Assembly: GCA_017446585.1 (NCBI GenBank)
Contig: JAFSQL010000012.1
Coordinates: forward strand, 1 to 64,000
Direction of reading: 5' to 3'
Source of the DNA: Paludibacteraceae bacterium
GTDB lineage: Bacteria > Bacteroidota > Bacteroidia > Bacteroidales > Paludibacteraceae
Length of the DNA stretch: 64,000 nucleotides
Below are positions 61,873-64,000 of the stretch, in pieces. The stretch's first letter is position 1, and each line of letters opens with the position of its first letter. A program made the translations under genes and the position numbers. The notes under the pieces were generated by a model. It saw only the letters and a list, made by a program, of their open reading frames with translations, made no database searches and was not told the origin of the DNA.

Positions 61873-64000
61873 ATGGAATATAATTTCAGGGCGATAGAGC
61901 AGAAGTGGCAAGAGACGTGGAAACGTGAGAAAACGTATCGCGTGGAGACAGATAAGTCGAAGAAGAAATGTTATGTTTTAGACATGTTTCCTTATCCAAG
62001 CGGAGCGGGACTGCATGTAGGACATCCGTTGGGTTACATAGCGAGTGATATTTACGCTCGATACAAGCGCTTGCAAGGATTCAATGTCCTTCACCCGATG
62101 GGTTATGACGCATACGGGTTGCCAGCGGAGCAATATGCCATCAAGACGGGTCAGCATCCTGAAAAAACGACGATGGAAAACATAGCCCGCTATCGTGAAC
62201 AGTTGGACATGATTGGGTTGTGTTACGATTGGGACCGAGAGGTCAAGACTTGTGATCCTGATTATTACAAGTGGACGCAATGGGCATTTATCAAGATGTT
62301 CAACCACTATTACGATACGAAGGCTTGCAAAGCCAAACCAATAGCCGATTTGGAAAAGCATTTGGAGAGTTATGGTACGGAAGGTCTGACCGCTGCTGGA
62401 AGCAAGGAATTGTTTTTTACAGCCGAAGAGTGGAATGCGATGGACGTGAAGGCGAAGAGTGACACTCTGATGAACTGGAGAATCGCCTACAAGGCAGAGA
62501 CCATGGTGAATTGGTGTCCGGGTTTGGGAACGGTGTTGGCAAACGACGAGGTGAGTGAGGGACTGAGCGTGCGCGGAGGTTATCCTGTGGAACAGCGCAA
62601 GATGAGCCAATGGAGTTTGCGTGTCAGTGCCTATGCTCAACGACTGTTGGACGGGTTAGAAACGATAGACTGGACCAGCAGTTTGAAAGACACACAGCGA
62701 AACTGGATAGGCAGGAGTGAAGGAGCGGAGATCAAATATAAAATCAAAGGTAGGGATGAGGAGATTACTATCTTTACCACCCGTGCCGATACGGTATTTG
62801 GTGTTTCGTTCATGGTATTGGCGCCAGAAAGCGAATGGGTGAAGAAACTGACCACGCCAGAACATGAAGCGGAAGTTGCCGAGTATGTGGCAGAGACAAA
62901 GAAAAAAACGGAATTGGAACGTAAGAGCCAGCACAACTTCACTGGAGTTGCGACGGGCAGTTATGCCATCAATCCGTTCACGGGGGAAGAAGTTCCGATC
63001 TGGGTGGCAGAATATGTGATAGCCGGATATGGAACGGGTGCCGTCATGGGTGTTCCCGCTCACGACAGTCGTGACTATGAGTTTGCCAAGAAGTTCGGCT
63101 TCAAGATTAAAAGTCTGATAGAAGGCGCGGACGTGAGCGAACACAGCGTGGACGCAAAAGAGGGCATAGTGACAAATTCGCCTGCCGAAGGATTAGAAAG
63201 TGAGTTGAACCTGAACGGATTGACGGTTAAGGAGGCCATAGAAAAAACGAAGCGATTTGTAGCGGAGAAAGGTATTGGTCAAGTCAAGGTGAATTATCGC
63301 ATTCGTGACGCAATTTTCAGCAGACAAAGGTATTGGGGAGAACCATTTCCTGTTTATTATAAGCAAGGTATTCCGACAATGGTGCCAGAAGAGTGCTTGC
63401 CAATAGAGTTGCCGCAGGTTGACAAGTATCTGCCAACGGAGACAGGTGAGCCTCCGCTCGGAAATGCGAAAGTGTGGGCGTGGGATGAAGTGAACAAGAA
63501 GATTGTTGAAAACACGAAGATTGACAATCAAACGGTGTTTCCTTTGGATTTGAACACGATGCCTGGTTTTGCCGGTTCGTCAGCGTATTATTTGCGCTAT
63601 ATGGACCCTCGAAATAATGATGCGTTGGTCAGCCAAGAAGCAGATGAGTATTGGCAGTGTGTGGATTTGTATTTAGGAGGTATTGAACACGCCACGGGTC
63701 ACTTGATATACAGTCGCGTTTGGAATAAGTTCTTGGTTGATTTGGGTGTCGCAAGGGAGGAAGAGCCTTTCCATAAGTTGATTAACCAAGGCATGATACA
63801 GGGAAGAAGCAATTTCGTGTATCGCGTGAAGGGAACGAACACATATGTAAGTGCCGGACTGAAAGACCAATATGATGTGCAACCGATTCACGTCTTGATA
63901 GATTTCGTCAAGAATGATGTGTTGGACATAGAGGCATTCAAGAAGTGGAGTCCAGAATATTCAGATGCTGAGTTTGTGCTTGAAGACGGGAAATACGTAT
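61873..64000 (+). CDS. leuS: leucyl-tRNA synthetase, 3' end outside the window
   Basis: The first 709 residues of a class I synthetase are present: HIGH motif as HVGH in [30 protein letters not shown], the start of the CP1 editing domain ([37 protein letters not shown]) and [19 protein letters not shown]. The KMSKS loop and anticodon domain are beyond the edge. It begins at 61873. Confidence 0.97.
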   Translation, partial: MEYNFRAIEQKWQETWKREKTYRVETDKSKKKCYVLDMFPYPSGAGLHVGHPLGYIASDIYARYKRLQGFNVLHPMGYDAYGLPAEQYAIKTGQHPEKTTMENIARYREQLDMIGLCYDWDREVKTCDPDYYKWTQWAFIKMFNHYYDTKACKAKPIADLEKHLESYGTEGLTAAGSKELFFTAEEWNAMDVKAKSDTLMNWRIAYKAETMVNWCPGLGTVLANDEVSEGLSVRGGYPVEQRKMSQWSLRVSAYAQRLLDGLETIDWTSSLKDTQRNWIGRSEGAEIKYKIKGRDEEITIFTTRADTVFGVSFMVLAPESEWVKKLTTPEHEAEVAEYVAETKKKTELERKSQHNFTGVATGSYAINPFTGEEVPIWVAEYVIAGYGTGAVMGVPAHDSRDYEFAKKFGFKIKSLIEGADVSEHSVDAKEGIVTNSPAEGLESELNLNGLTVKEAIEKTKRFVAEKGIGQVKVNYRIRDAIFSRQRYWGEPFPVYYKQGIPTMVPEECLPIELPQVDKYLPTETGEPPLGNAKVWAWDEVNKKIVENTKIDNQTVFPLDLNTMPGFAGSSAYYLRYMDPRNNDALVSQEADEYWQCVDLYLGGIEHATGHLIYSRVWNKFLVDLGVAREEEPFHKLINQGMIQGRSNFVYRVKGTNTYVSAGLKDQYDVQPIHVLIDFVKNDVLDIEAFKKWSPEYSDAEFVLEDGKYV

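Overview
The window is chromosomal DNA from a member of the Bacteroidales, most likely Prevotellaceae. This rests on Bacteroidetes-type promoters (-7 element TAnnTTTG upstream of many genes), a SusC/SusD pair next to a family 1 pectate lyase, DUF4831, DUF5683 and DUF3108 proteins, a BspA-type leucine-rich-repeat fragment, an RprXY-like two-component pair, ATP-dependent PEP carboxykinase, and very few Shine-Dalgarno sequences. I saw no rRNA, tRNA, insertion sequence, prophage or CRISPR array.

Layout. 1-5560 is the accessory end. A truncated AlbA_2/ATPase-type gene on the minus strand faces a complete His-Xaa-Ser (Hxs) peptide-maturation cassette, hxsD-hxsB-hxsC-hxsA. Two radical-SAM enzymes and a small partner accompany a secreted 86-residue peptide ending in eight tandem H-x-S triplets. 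HxsC carries an extra C-terminal methyltransferase domain in very AT-rich DNA, and a nested set of inverted repeats (a possible structured leader RNA) lies upstream of hxsD. A truncated BspA-like remnant follows. 5560-10600 holds a G+C-rich LtaS-like phosphotransferase facing a lipoprotein and a DUF3108 protein. 10600-18720 is a minus-strand housekeeping block (glyS-plsC-OmpA/PD40-hisS and tsaC-clc). 18750-21760 is a plus-strand block (XRE regulator, pyrH, frr, rsgA, DUF456). 21760-25242 holds recQ-xseB facing xseA. 25239-30446 is a minimal exopolysaccharide export set (Wza, Wzc and WcaJ types) with GtrA. 30530-32954 holds mscS and a HerA-like ATPase. 32975-41640 is a minus-strand run: DUF177-rpmF, fabH, era, der, nnrD, topoisomerase IV subunit A and DUF2461. 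41698-46160 holds parA-parB-DUF5683-lytic transglycosylase and a MerR-type regulator. 46346-64000 runs on the plus strand: uvrA, rprX-rprY, susC-susD-pectate lyase, pckA, DUF4831 and the 5' part of leuS.

How it fits together. Most of the window is core metabolism and envelope biology. The two adaptive modules are the Hxs cassette and the pectin-type utilisation locus at 51957-58893. In the Hxs cassette the exported repeat peptide is the inferred substrate of HxsB and HxsC, and perhaps of the fused methyltransferase. In the utilisation locus, SusD and SusC would bind and import pectic oligosaccharides released by the lyase. The Hxs family was defined computationally from radical-SAM gene neighbourhoods; I know of no settled product. 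The methyltransferase fusion and the structured leader are the best candidates here for something undescribed.
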